A stretch of 64,000 nt of DNA from Fodinibius sediminis (GTDB lineage Bacteria; Bacteroidota; Rhodothermia; Balneolales; Balneolaceae), in contig NZ_FXTH01000011.1 of NCBI RefSeq assembly GCF_900182555.1, positions 1 to 64,000 on the forward strand, given 5' to 3'. The notes beneath the pieces are model-generated. The model made no database searches. It was not told where the DNA came from and saw nothing but the letters and a program-made list of their open reading frames with translations. The translations under genes were made by a program, and so were the position numbers. Positions 8,416 through 16,345 of this stretch are shown one piece after another. Each line of letters starts with the position of its first letter. The first letter of the stretch is position 1.

Positions 8416-8760
8416 ATGCAAACCGTGCTCAAGGAAAAGGTGAATGTAGATGCCGTCTTCCGCTCCTTTAAAGAGGATAATACCCGTAACCGGAGTGGGT
8501 GGGAGCATAAACGCATTCAGCCCCGCTATGTCAAACGAAAGAAGGGGGAAGTACTAAAGGTCCGGGAAGTGAGAAGATCATATGTCCAGCGTAAAGGCAA
8601 GCGCGTACAGGTCCATTTTGTTATTCACTGTGAGGAGGACCGGTATTTTCATCTGGTCTATGACTCCGATAAGATTATCTGGATCCTGTTGTACGAATTT
8701 GACGACCAGATGCTCTTTGATGAGCGAAAGGTTGACGTTGACATTCAATGGAAGGGCTAG
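8416..8760 (+). CDS. Hypothetical basic protein divergent from the polymerase, 114 residues
   Basis: The product is small and strongly basic in its first 60 residues (RYVKRKKGEVLKVREVRR), then becomes a beta-rich acidic C-terminal half ending in DVDIQWKG. It could bind nucleic acid, but no known domain is recognisable. It shares a divergent control region and the candidate SOS operator with the Y-family polymerase, and its stop overlaps that of lexA by 4 bases on the opposite strand. Being boxed in by lexA and the polymerase, it is a good candidate for an uncharacterised damage-inducible protein. Confidence 0.65.
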   Translation: MQTVLKEKVNVDAVFRSFKEDNTRNRSGWEHKRIQPRYVKRKKGEVLKVREVRRSYVQRKGKRVQVHFVIHCEEDRYFHLVYDSDKIIWILLYEFDDQMLFDERKVDVDIQWKG

Positions 8761-9404
8761 GCGGATCTAAAGATTAGGCCCCAGTTGCCGCCGGTCTTCC
8801 ATGCTTTACCTACATAGGTTCCAATGACTGTGATCTCTTCCCATTCTTTCGGGGTAATGGTAATGGAATCATAGGCGGGATTCTCCGGGTGCAGGATAAC
8901 GCCACCCGAGGTACGCTCAATGGTTTTCAGGGTAGTCTCTCCACGGTAGTCAATAGCTCCAATTTCCCCATCTCCGGGAGACCGTGGATCTATGATAATG
9001 TAGTCGCCATCCCGAATGTCCGCATCTATCATACTCTCGCCATCGACAATCAAAGCAAAATAGTGATCCGACTTGGCAGGATGAATTTCTACCGGCAGGT
9101 GCCCCAGGTTCTCACTGATAGCCTCATGCATGGCTCCAGCGGTAATGCGCCCCTTTACCGGTATGCCCGGATAAAAGCCTTTGAGTTGTGAGCGCTTGGT
9201 GGGATGAATGGTATAGTTCCCCCTTCCTTCTTTGGACAGGTAATTTTTCTTTTCCAAGGCCCGCAGGTGCTGGAAGATGCTGTTGGTGGAACTGTAGTCC
9301 AGAGCCTCCTGCATGTCCCCGTAGGAAGGGAACTGGTCATGGTCTTCCAGATAGCCGAGGAGGTACTCCCAAACCCCTTGTTGTTTGTCGGTCAGTTCTT
9401 TCAT
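8757..9404 (-). CDS. lexA: LexA-type repressor with S24 self-cleavage domain
   Basis: The 215-residue protein has an N-terminal winged helix (LTDKQQGVWEYLLGYLEDHD at residues 4-23 and onward) and a C-terminal S24 peptidase fold. The Ala89-Gly90 cleavage pair in RITAGAMHE, Ser124 in GESMID and Lys160 in TTLKTIE match the LexA catalytic set, with a Ser-to-cleavage-site distance of 35 as in E. coli LexA. RecA-stimulated autocleavage would induce the neighbouring genes. The gene has its own copy of the ATGAAAA direct repeat 25 bp upstream, suggesting autoregulation. UmuD is the alternative, but the intact DNA-binding domain favours LexA. Confidence 0.92.
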   Translation of the reverse strand: MKELTDKQQGVWEYLLGYLEDHDQFPSYGDMQEALDYSSTNSIFQHLRALEKKNYLSKEGRGNYTIHPTKRSQLKGFYPGIPVKGRITAGAMHEAISENLGHLPVEIHPAKSDHYFALIVDGESMIDADIRDGDYIIIDPRSPGDGEIGAIDYRGETTLKTIERTSGGVILHPENPAYDSITITPKEWEEITVIGTYVGKAWKTGGNWGLIFRSA

Positions 9405-9428
9405 AAGAGCTAATTATACAAAAATAGC

Positions 9429-9447
9429 ATGAAAAAATATATGAAAA
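9429..9447 (+). promoter_or_regulatory. Candidate LexA operator upstream of lexA
   Basis: ATGAAAA at 9429-9435 and 9441-9447, spacer AATAT. The repeat unit, spacing and strand are identical to the site between the polymerase and its divergent gene. Confidence 0.6.
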
Positions 9448-9845
9448 TAATTAACTGTTGATTCTTATTTCAATACCTCTAAGGTGCAATTATTAGGAGA
9501 TATAAGCTAAGAGGTATGCTTATTAGGCGTCGTATTTTAAGCGTACTATCTTGATTAGTTGTGAGCATAAGGTCAGAGAATTCACACAAGTCTTTTATGG
9601 CTTCATGGCAGAAGATAGCACGCAAATGACTATCACAGAGCGGGAAACTTTCCCTGTCCATCAGTTGAAAAAACGTCAAAGATCGTGAAGTACGGATATA
9701 TCCATTCATTGCTCTGTGCAAGGGCTCTATCCAGCTTTATGTTCTGGCAAATGAAAAGTCCGTTATAAGATAATTTTACTAAAGAAGGGGAGAGAACATT
9801 AGCCTTATTATTTAACTATGACCATACATAAGGGGATAAAGGATA
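9448..9845. other. 400 bp gap between lexA and hsdM
   Basis: An 80-codon minus-strand frame at 9479-9721 has no recognisable features or ribosome-binding site, so I leave it uncalled. I see no terminator for hsdM beyond short AT-rich sequence. Confidence 0.45.
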
Positions 9846-11321
9846 CTACTCATCGAGTTCATCCATAATCTGCCTGAAGCTTTCCAGTCCGGCCTCTAAG
9901 TTTTCTACAATGTCACCGGCTAATACTTCCGGTTCCGGAAGATTCTCCAAGTCAGTCAGACTATCATCCTTGATCCAGGTAATATCGAGAGAGGTCTTAT
10001 CCCGGTTGGTAACCTCCTCATAGGTGTATTTACGCCATCTGCCATCCTTGTTATCCTCTGACCATGTTTGTTCCCGCTTATGTCGTTTGCCAGGCTTATA
10101 GCACTGTACGAAAGGTTTCAAGTCCTCATAGGTCATCGGCTTTTGCTTGAGTGTGTGGTGGACATTGGTGCGGTAGTCATAGAACCATATCTCTTTGGTC
10201 TGGGCCTCCTTGGAAGCAGGTTTAGTATCGAAGAAGAGGACATTCGCCTTAACGCCATGTGCATAGAAGATACCGGTAGGCAGGCGCAGAATGGTATGCA
10301 GATCGGTGGTTTGTAAGAGCTTCTTCCTAACGGTCTCACCAGAGCCGCCTTCAAATAGGACATTATCAGGCACTACCACTGCTGCCTGACCATTATTTTT
10401 AAGCAGTGTTCGGATATGCTGCAAAAAGTTGAGCTGCTTGTTGGAGCTTGTGGTCCAGAAGTCCTGTCGGTTGTAGGTCAGCTTCTCCTTACTCTGGCTA
10501 CCATCCTCATTGGTGATGGTAATGCTGCTTTTCTTGCCAAAAGGCGGATTAGCCAGTACATAGTCAAATCGGTCTCTTGGGTCGGATATTAAACTATCTT
10601 CTCGTTCAATGGGTGGCTTGGAGGTAAGATCGCCTATGTTGTGGAGGAATAGGTTCATCAGGCACATACGCGCCGTATTAGCGACAATCTCCCACCCTTT
10701 AAAAGTATCGTACTTTAAAAATTCTTTTTGGGCCTTGTCGAGCTCGTAATTCTCTAATATGTAATCATAAGCGGCCAGGAAGAAACCTCCCGTACCACAG
10801 GCCGGGTCTCCGATTGTTTTCTCTGGTTTTGGAGCTACACACTCCACCATTGCTTTAATCAAGGGACGTGGGGTGAAGTACTGACCGGCTCCGCTTTTGG
10901 TATCTTCGGCATTCTTCTCCAATAGCCCTTCATAAATATCGCCTTTTACATCTGGGCCGAGCATGACCCAATCTTCGCTGTCAATCATCTGGATAAGCTT
11001 GTACAATTTAGCTGGATCAGTAACCTTATTTTGGGCTTTCACAAATATTTGCCCAATCATTCCTTCTTTTTGTCCCAGTTCACGTAGTAGCTTTATGTAG
11101 TGGGTCTCCAGATCGGTACCGCTTTTACTGGTCAGGCTATTCCAGTTGTACTCTTTAGGAATATGGGTTTCCCGGTTATAGGGCGGTTGACTATACTCCC
11201 AAGCCATTTTCAAGAACAGGAGATAAGTGATCTGCTCCAGGTAATCCCCGTAGCCAACCCCATCATCCCTAAGTGTATCGCAAAAATTCCAAACCTTCTG
11301 TATAATTCCGTTTGTCGTCAT
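9846..11321 (-). CDS. hsdM: Type I restriction-modification N6-adenine methyltransferase subunit
   Basis: The 491-residue protein has the HsdM N-terminal helical domain, then the SAM-binding motif DPACGTGGF at residues 172-180 and the catalytic NPPF at 258-261. It methylates adenine in the host recognition sequence as part of the M2S complex. It is the last gene of a six-gene minus-strand operon. Its ATG overlaps the stop of the preceding nuclease-like gene by 4 bases, so the two are translationally coupled. Confidence 0.95.
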   Translation of the reverse strand: MTTNGIIQKVWNFCDTLRDDGVGYGDYLEQITYLLFLKMAWEYSQPPYNRETHIPKEYNWNSLTSKSGTDLETHYIKLLRELGQKEGMIGQIFVKAQNKVTDPAKLYKLIQMIDSEDWVMLGPDVKGDIYEGLLEKNAEDTKSGAGQYFTPRPLIKAMVECVAPKPEKTIGDPACGTGGFFLAAYDYILENYELDKAQKEFLKYDTFKGWEIVANTARMCLMNLFLHNIGDLTSKPPIEREDSLISDPRDRFDYVLANPPFGKKSSITITNEDGSQSKEKLTYNRQDFWTTSSNKQLNFLQHIRTLLKNNGQAAVVVPDNVLFEGGSGETVRKKLLQTTDLHTILRLPTGIFYAHGVKANVLFFDTKPASKEAQTKEIWFYDYRTNVHHTLKQKPMTYEDLKPFVQCYKPGKRHKREQTWSEDNKDGRWRKYTYEEVTNRDKTSLDITWIKDDSLTDLENLPEPEVLAGDIVENLEAGLESFRQIMDELDE

Positions 11322-12982
11322 ATTAACTTAATACCTACTTGTTCTATAATATTTTTTCTAATTAGATCGAAGTTGATATAGCCAAATTTCAATGATAATC
11401 TTTCATTTATATGTTCTATATATTTTTTGATTTCCCTATCAGGATGAATATTTGATACTAAGTAAAGTTCATCAACCTGTTCATTATCAGGGAAGAAGTT
11501 ATAATCAATTAGCTGGCCTAACCCTACATTAAGAGAAGTTTTTAGTGAATTATAGCTCTTTACTTCAAAGATAATTTGTTTCCCTCCATGTACCATATAA
11601 ATATCAAGCTTACGACCGTCTTCAGTGGGGTGCTCTACCTCTAAAATATTTGGATTTAATCTATTATAGAGCCAGTTGCTGAATGATACCTGAATCTGAT
11701 CATGTACATTTTTAAATTCCTTTTTTTCTGTCCTTGTGCTACGAGTAATTTTGGGTTTAAAATCTTTGGGTGAATATTTTTTGTTACCACCTTTTATAGC
11801 ATATGATTTCTCATTCTTGACACTTGACAACCGGTCTCGAATTGCTTTATAACGATCAGAATTTATGGCCTGATATTCTTCCTCCTTCATTGGAACTAAT
11901 TCATCGTGTAGGCTTTCAATTTGGTCTGGACGGAACCGAACATTAAACAAAGAGGTAGGATCATCAATAAACTGATTATTTTTAACAAAAGTGTTCGGAT
12001 CTAAATCGTGCGGTATCAAATCTTTTTTTCTCTGGTCTAACCACCCCTCTGTGTCGAATCTTTCATATGCATATCTACTAATTTCTTTACCAACTATCTC
12101 AATATCATTAATAGCCCCCACCCAATACCGTTGTTTATTTATCCCATCAAATGTATAGAGTTTTACATCTCTCTTTGTGAGACTAAAAGTACTTTTACCG
12201 TTACTATGGAATGGTTGCATGAATCCGTATAAATATCCATCAAGCATCTTTGATTTATCAAAAAGCCACTCCTCAAATCCAAATCCGTACTTTCCCTCAT
12301 GGGTATCCTTATTTTTACTTTTACCTTCTCTTCCGGATGGTAATTCCCAACCATTAGTATTCCATGTTAAGCGAATAATTCTTGTATCCTTGGGCTCAAA
12401 ATAATTATTAAGTACAACCCCCTCGTAAACGGGAATTAATTTATCGAACGTCGATACTATTTCTAATAGTTGATCATCATTTAGGTTGTAATCATCTTGT
12501 TCAAAATAATTGCCAATGAAGATGAAATTACCTTCTCTAATAAATTTATCCTCAATCGGAACGACTTTTTCAAAAACTGTAGCTCCAAATTTATCCTTTT
12601 CATTTATCCAATAGGTTAAATCTTCAAAAATTGTTGGATAGTCATTTATAAACTTGTTAAATCTTTTAATTAGTTTGCCTAATTTATCTGTTGGATTTGG
12701 AATGCTTTGAGTTGCTTTTAAAGAAAATGCAACACCGTATCTCAATACATTGCGTATTCCTAAAGTTTGAATGCCTATATTAAATTGCAACTCATCCAAG
12801 CCCCCCCAGTGAAATGTATATCCATCTCTTTTAAGAGATGGAGATTTATTAAATATTTTATGGTCTCTATGTTTGTAATTTAAGCAGTGCGCACGCCTTC
12901 TTTGAAGTCCCCCAAATGGATGGAGATCATTTTGTTCTAAAATGTCTTCGATTGCTTCGGCAAGATTTATTATGGTATTCAT
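11318..12982 (-). CDS. PD-(D/E)XK nuclease-like protein inserted between hsdS and hsdM
   Basis: The 554-residue protein is not a standard Hsd subunit. Its C-terminal 130 residues carry a PD-(D/E)XK signature: Glu448/Glu450 in ILEVEH, Asp460 in KLDIYMV, Glu473 and Lys475 in IFEVKS, then GQLIDY in the position where family members often have a Gln. The first 400 residues are a large unassigned region with several aromatic-rich strands. The gene overlaps hsdM by 4 bases and follows hsdS by 4 bp, so it is integral to the operon. It may be a second restriction activity or an accessory defence nuclease. It is AT-rich compared with hsdR. Confidence 0.7.
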   Translation of the reverse strand: MNTIINLAEAIEDILEQNDLHPFGGLQRRRAHCLNYKHRDHKIFNKSPSLKRDGYTFHWGGLDELQFNIGIQTLGIRNVLRYGVAFSLKATQSIPNPTDKLGKLIKRFNKFINDYPTIFEDLTYWINEKDKFGATVFEKVVPIEDKFIREGNFIFIGNYFEQDDYNLNDDQLLEIVSTFDKLIPVYEGVVLNNYFEPKDTRIIRLTWNTNGWELPSGREGKSKNKDTHEGKYGFGFEEWLFDKSKMLDGYLYGFMQPFHSNGKSTFSLTKRDVKLYTFDGINKQRYWVGAINDIEIVGKEISRYAYERFDTEGWLDQRKKDLIPHDLDPNTFVKNNQFIDDPTSLFNVRFRPDQIESLHDELVPMKEEEYQAINSDRYKAIRDRLSSVKNEKSYAIKGGNKKYSPKDFKPKITRSTRTEKKEFKNVHDQIQVSFSNWLYNRLNPNILEVEHPTEDGRKLDIYMVHGGKQIIFEVKSYNSLKTSLNVGLGQLIDYNFFPDNEQVDELYLVSNIHPDREIKKYIEHINERLSLKFGYINFDLIRKNIIEQVGIKLI

Positions 12983-12986
12983 ATTC

Positions 12987-14417
12987 CTAACTAATTAGCT
13001 TCCCTTCAAAAGCTTTTTTGAGAATGCTTTGGCGTAGAGCTTTTGCTTTTTGAAGTTCTTGCTCAATTGTTTTTTCAGTCTGATCCACAATAGACAATCG
13101 GGAGTCAATCATATCTGCCACTTTTTTCTGCTCTTGTAAACATGTGAATGGTAATGGATAACCTGAAAGTTTTGTCCCATTTATGTTAGACTGATTAACT
13201 CCATCCGTTTTGACCTTATTACCATAATTTTGAGCTTCATAGCTATTCAGGTAGTAGGTCAAATACCGAGCATCTATTATTGTATTAATTTGATTTAACC
13301 GTATTAAATAACCAGCAAAAATTGCTTTCTTTTTTCCTTTATAAAGAGCTGTTTTCCCAACCAGTTCTGGACTATTAGTTCTATTAAACAACACATCCCC
13401 TGGCTGAAGTAAATACTTCTCAATTTCTTCTGGATCATTTGAATAGACTAAATCGTCCCATACAAACTTCCCATCTTGCATATTTCCCATTCTAAGAACT
13501 GGCATATCACCCGAATCCTCAGATTTTTGAGATGTCCCATACTCCACCCTTGAAACTGTATCACTAATCCTAATCCATTCCCAATTATTTGGTAATTTGG
13601 GTAAACTATCTAATTCTTCATCGAGAGGATCAAATGTTCTCCCTTTCATGGGTTTACGTGGCTTCTTACCGGGCTCTCCCTGTTCTTCCCACTCATCAAC
13701 TTCTTGTTCCCATTCTTTTAGTTGCTTCTGTCGATATTCTTCTTGCTCTTTTTCAATATGTCGTTTCAACTCCTCCGGGGTCGGCAAATCCTCCTGTTGC
13801 TCCCGCCACTGCTTGGTGAATTTCCCTTCAAAGGCGGCTTTGAGGACGGACTGCTTGTAGGTTTCGAGCTGCTGCTTCACTTTTTTGAGGTTTTGGATTC
13901 CGTTATCCAGGTCGGAGAAGAGTTCTTCTATTTTTTCGACGATACGGTGTTGTAATTTAAGTGGAGGAACTAAAATCTCAGTATTTTCAAATTTCTTTTT
14001 AGTCACATGGACCATTCCAGATCCATGTGACTTTGCATATAAATCCCTTATTATTCTTTTCAAATAGTGAAAAAGAAAACGATTATCGATAAAATCTCTT
14101 GGGACTACCTTAAAGATATGCTGATTTAGCCATGCGTTTCCCCCTTTCCAGATGTAAGCATCCAAAGAAGCTGACCAAGCAAATAACAGATCCCCACTCT
14201 GCACCAAATATCTATCCTTAAAATCTTTAGTAGAATAATTATAACTTGCCTCAGGATCGTTCAAATTCTGTATCCTAATTATTGGCAGTCCTTTATTCTC
14301 CCATTCTTCAGGCTTAAATGCTCTTCCATTGAGATATTCAGCTACCTCCCCCAAAGTGTATTTTTCCCATCCCTTGATCTTTTCTTCTGTAATTTCAATT
14401 GTCTCAACTTCACTCAT
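12987..14417 (-). CDS. hsdS: Type I restriction-modification specificity subunit
   Basis: The 476-residue protein has the two-fold HsdS layout. A first target-recognition domain occupies about residues 15-165, a central conserved helix near 165-215 ends in LKAAFEGKFTKQW, a charged linker covers 215-275, a second target-recognition domain lies at about 280-430, and a terminal helix ends in RQSILKKAFEGKL. The two AFEGK segments are the conserved spacer repeats. It sets the bipartite DNA target for HsdM and HsdR. The charged linker, rich in Glu, Lys and Gln, is long for the family. Confidence 0.93.
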   Translation of the reverse strand: MSEVETIEITEEKIKGWEKYTLGEVAEYLNGRAFKPEEWENKGLPIIRIQNLNDPEASYNYSTKDFKDRYLVQSGDLLFAWSASLDAYIWKGGNAWLNQHIFKVVPRDFIDNRFLFHYLKRIIRDLYAKSHGSGMVHVTKKKFENTEILVPPLKLQHRIVEKIEELFSDLDNGIQNLKKVKQQLETYKQSVLKAAFEGKFTKQWREQQEDLPTPEELKRHIEKEQEEYRQKQLKEWEQEVDEWEEQGEPGKKPRKPMKGRTFDPLDEELDSLPKLPNNWEWIRISDTVSRVEYGTSQKSEDSGDMPVLRMGNMQDGKFVWDDLVYSNDPEEIEKYLLQPGDVLFNRTNSPELVGKTALYKGKKKAIFAGYLIRLNQINTIIDARYLTYYLNSYEAQNYGNKVKTDGVNQSNINGTKLSGYPLPFTCLQEQKKVADMIDSRLSIVDQTEKTIEQELQKAKALRQSILKKAFEGKLIS

Positions 14418-14425
14418 ATTATATC

Positions 14426-15160
14426 CTATACTACTGTAAATTCTTGTGGCATATCCGGCATGGCATCATAGGTACGCCCATCCAACTCACGACCAGCCTT
14501 TTTCTTATTACGTCCACCCCATTGTTTAAAAAAGAATGGCACATCGTCTTTTTCACACTGCCGTTTAATATCTATAACCCATTCCGGCTTCATAGGCCGT
14601 GGATTGTGGCCACTTTCGCCTCCAACAATGACCCATTCTATATTATCCAGTGGCATATTAGGTAGTGGTCCTATGAGGGGCTCACAAGAAAGGAATTTAA
14701 CATGTGCTTTTGTTTTACGCAGTGTATTTATACGGTGCATCACATCTTCATTTTCGACAGATACACCCATCCAGATGTTGTCAGCCCAATCAAGGTAACC
14801 GACTTGGTCATACTCTAATAATACTTCGGGCCGCTTGGTCAATATCTGAAAAACGTGGCGCCGGTTATCATTCATAACCTTGAATACGTCCTGTATGAAC
14901 TCGACCGGAATTTTTTCATGAAATAGATCGCTCATGGAATTGACAAATACCACTCGGGACTTCTTCCAGGAATAGGGCTCATCCAGCGTATCGGGATGTG
15001 TTGTTACCTCAAACTCATTGCGGTATTTTTCTACGCCCATTGCTTTCAGGCGCTTGGCCATTACTTCTGCATAACAGAACTTACAGCCCTGAGATACCTT
15101 GTTGCACCCGGTTACGGGATTCCAAGTCATCTCGGTCCATTCAATGGATGATTGTGCCAT
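14426..15160 (-). CDS. Gp37/Gp68-type (DUF5131) three-Cys-motif protein
   Basis: The 244-residue protein starts with the SSIEWTEMTWNPVTGC signature of the phage Gp37/Gp68 family and has Cys19, Cys26 and Cys29 (C-x6-C-x2-C), the three-Cys motif that gives its partner family its name. The cluster and later VGGESG resemble a radical-SAM fold, although the spacing is not the classic C-x3-C-x2-C. The next gene upstream encodes the expected partner TcmP. Both sit between hsdR and hsdS, so they share one transcript with the restriction genes. The biochemical activity is not established. Confidence 0.85.
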   Translation of the reverse strand: MAQSSIEWTEMTWNPVTGCNKVSQGCKFCYAEVMAKRLKAMGVEKYRNEFEVTTHPDTLDEPYSWKKSRVVFVNSMSDLFHEKIPVEFIQDVFKVMNDNRRHVFQILTKRPEVLLEYDQVGYLDWADNIWMGVSVENEDVMHRINTLRKTKAHVKFLSCEPLIGPLPNMPLDNIEWVIVGGESGHNPRPMKPEWVIDIKRQCEKDDVPFFFKQWGGRNKKKAGRELDGRTYDAMPDMPQEFTVV

Positions 15161-15171
15161 GTTGCGCCTAA

Positions 15172-16281
15172 TTATACTTTATAGTTAACTATATTCTTCT
15201 TTTTGAAGACATTATCATAAGTAATACCTGGTGTTCTTCCTTCATAGTCAATTATACCGTCCTTTTTCAACATCCTTAAGTACTTATTTGCAATCTGTCG
15301 TGAATTTCCAGTTTCGTAAGTAAATTGTAAAGCCTCTTTGTTATTGGTAATTGAACCTTCAACTATTTTTTCTTCTAATTCCTTTTTGAATTTTTCAATT
15401 TTAGTCAATTTTTCATTGTCAAATAAGTCAGTTTGCCTTTTTGAAGTGTCATCATCAATGTCAAAGTTAGCTTCACCATTCTGTTTATTTTTCTTCCATG
15501 ATATATATAGGAATTTATCAACTGCGAGGGGATGACTTGCTCCAAATATTATACCGTAAATATTTGCACCCTTTTTGATTGAAAATGGATGCAGCTTTAG
15601 CTGACTGTCTAAAGACAAGCTTTCCCTTAACTTGTCAACTATAACCCGGTGAATATTTGCCCATTCTATTTCATTTAGCTCCTTTTTTGAGAATTTTAGC
15701 ACATTCTGGAATTCATCAGTCATGCCAAACCTTTTGAAATAGGATGAAGAACCAAAAAACAAAAAATCTGTGGTATTTAACTTTTCAAGTTCTGACAAAT
15801 ATTGATCTGATATAAACTTAATACCATTCTGATCCAAGAATACCAAGGATGGATAATTTTTCATTATTGGTAGTAACTCATTTAAAAGTGACCCAGCATC
15901 CTTGTTATAGAATTTAAGTTCTAAGCAATACTTAAATTTTTCATGCTCATCGACAAAATTTTTACAGTTTTCTTTAAGCATTTCAAATTTTTTTTGATCA
16001 CTTTTATTTGGCTCAAATTCATTGAGATGTAAGGTTATTTGTGTTTTTTTGTTAAGAATATTACCAAGGTGATCAACAATCTTTTTTAAAATTCGAATAG
16101 GGCTCCCAGCTATCCCATTCACATCATATCCCGGTCCGGCAAACAAATCAAAAATATGAATTTGTTGTATCCCACTCATTACAAATGGTGGTATCCAAGC
16201 TTCGGCATAATCCTCGAATATCTCTAACTTAGAAAGAGTGGCCTCATCGAAAGGCTCAAGATGCAAATCTTTATATCCCAT
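15172..16281 (-). CDS. tcmP: Three-Cys-motif partner protein TcmP
   Basis: The 369-residue protein shows the TcmP pattern: an N-terminal region with IHIFDLFAGPGYD (a SAM-methyltransferase-like motif I, about residues 42-54), then SLVFLDQNGIKF, the phenylalanine-rich FLFFGSSSYFKRF, and a C-terminal winged-helix-like domain with GNSRQIANKYLRMLKKDG. TcmP genes occur beside the three-Cys Gp37/Gp68 protein, as here. The Rossmann-type motif suggests a nucleotide or SAM cofactor. Its role in a type I restriction operon is unknown to me. It is AT-rich relative to hsdR, hinting at separate acquisition. Confidence 0.85.
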   Translation of the reverse strand: MGYKDLHLEPFDEATLSKLEIFEDYAEAWIPPFVMSGIQQIHIFDLFAGPGYDVNGIAGSPIRILKKIVDHLGNILNKKTQITLHLNEFEPNKSDQKKFEMLKENCKNFVDEHEKFKYCLELKFYNKDAGSLLNELLPIMKNYPSLVFLDQNGIKFISDQYLSELEKLNTTDFLFFGSSSYFKRFGMTDEFQNVLKFSKKELNEIEWANIHRVIVDKLRESLSLDSQLKLHPFSIKKGANIYGIIFGASHPLAVDKFLYISWKKNKQNGEANFDIDDDTSKRQTDLFDNEKLTKIEKFKKELEEKIVEGSITNNKEALQFTYETGNSRQIANKYLRMLKKDGIIDYEGRTPGITYDNVFKKKNIVNYKV

Positions 16282-16345
16282 TAAGGTTTCTCCTGATATT
16301 TAATTAAGGCCGGTGACAACACTATGACATCCCCTATTGTGCATT

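Noticed and set aside
9479-9721. 80-codon minus-strand frame between lexA and hsdM
   Set aside because: No ribosome-binding site, no domain and no coupling to a neighbour.
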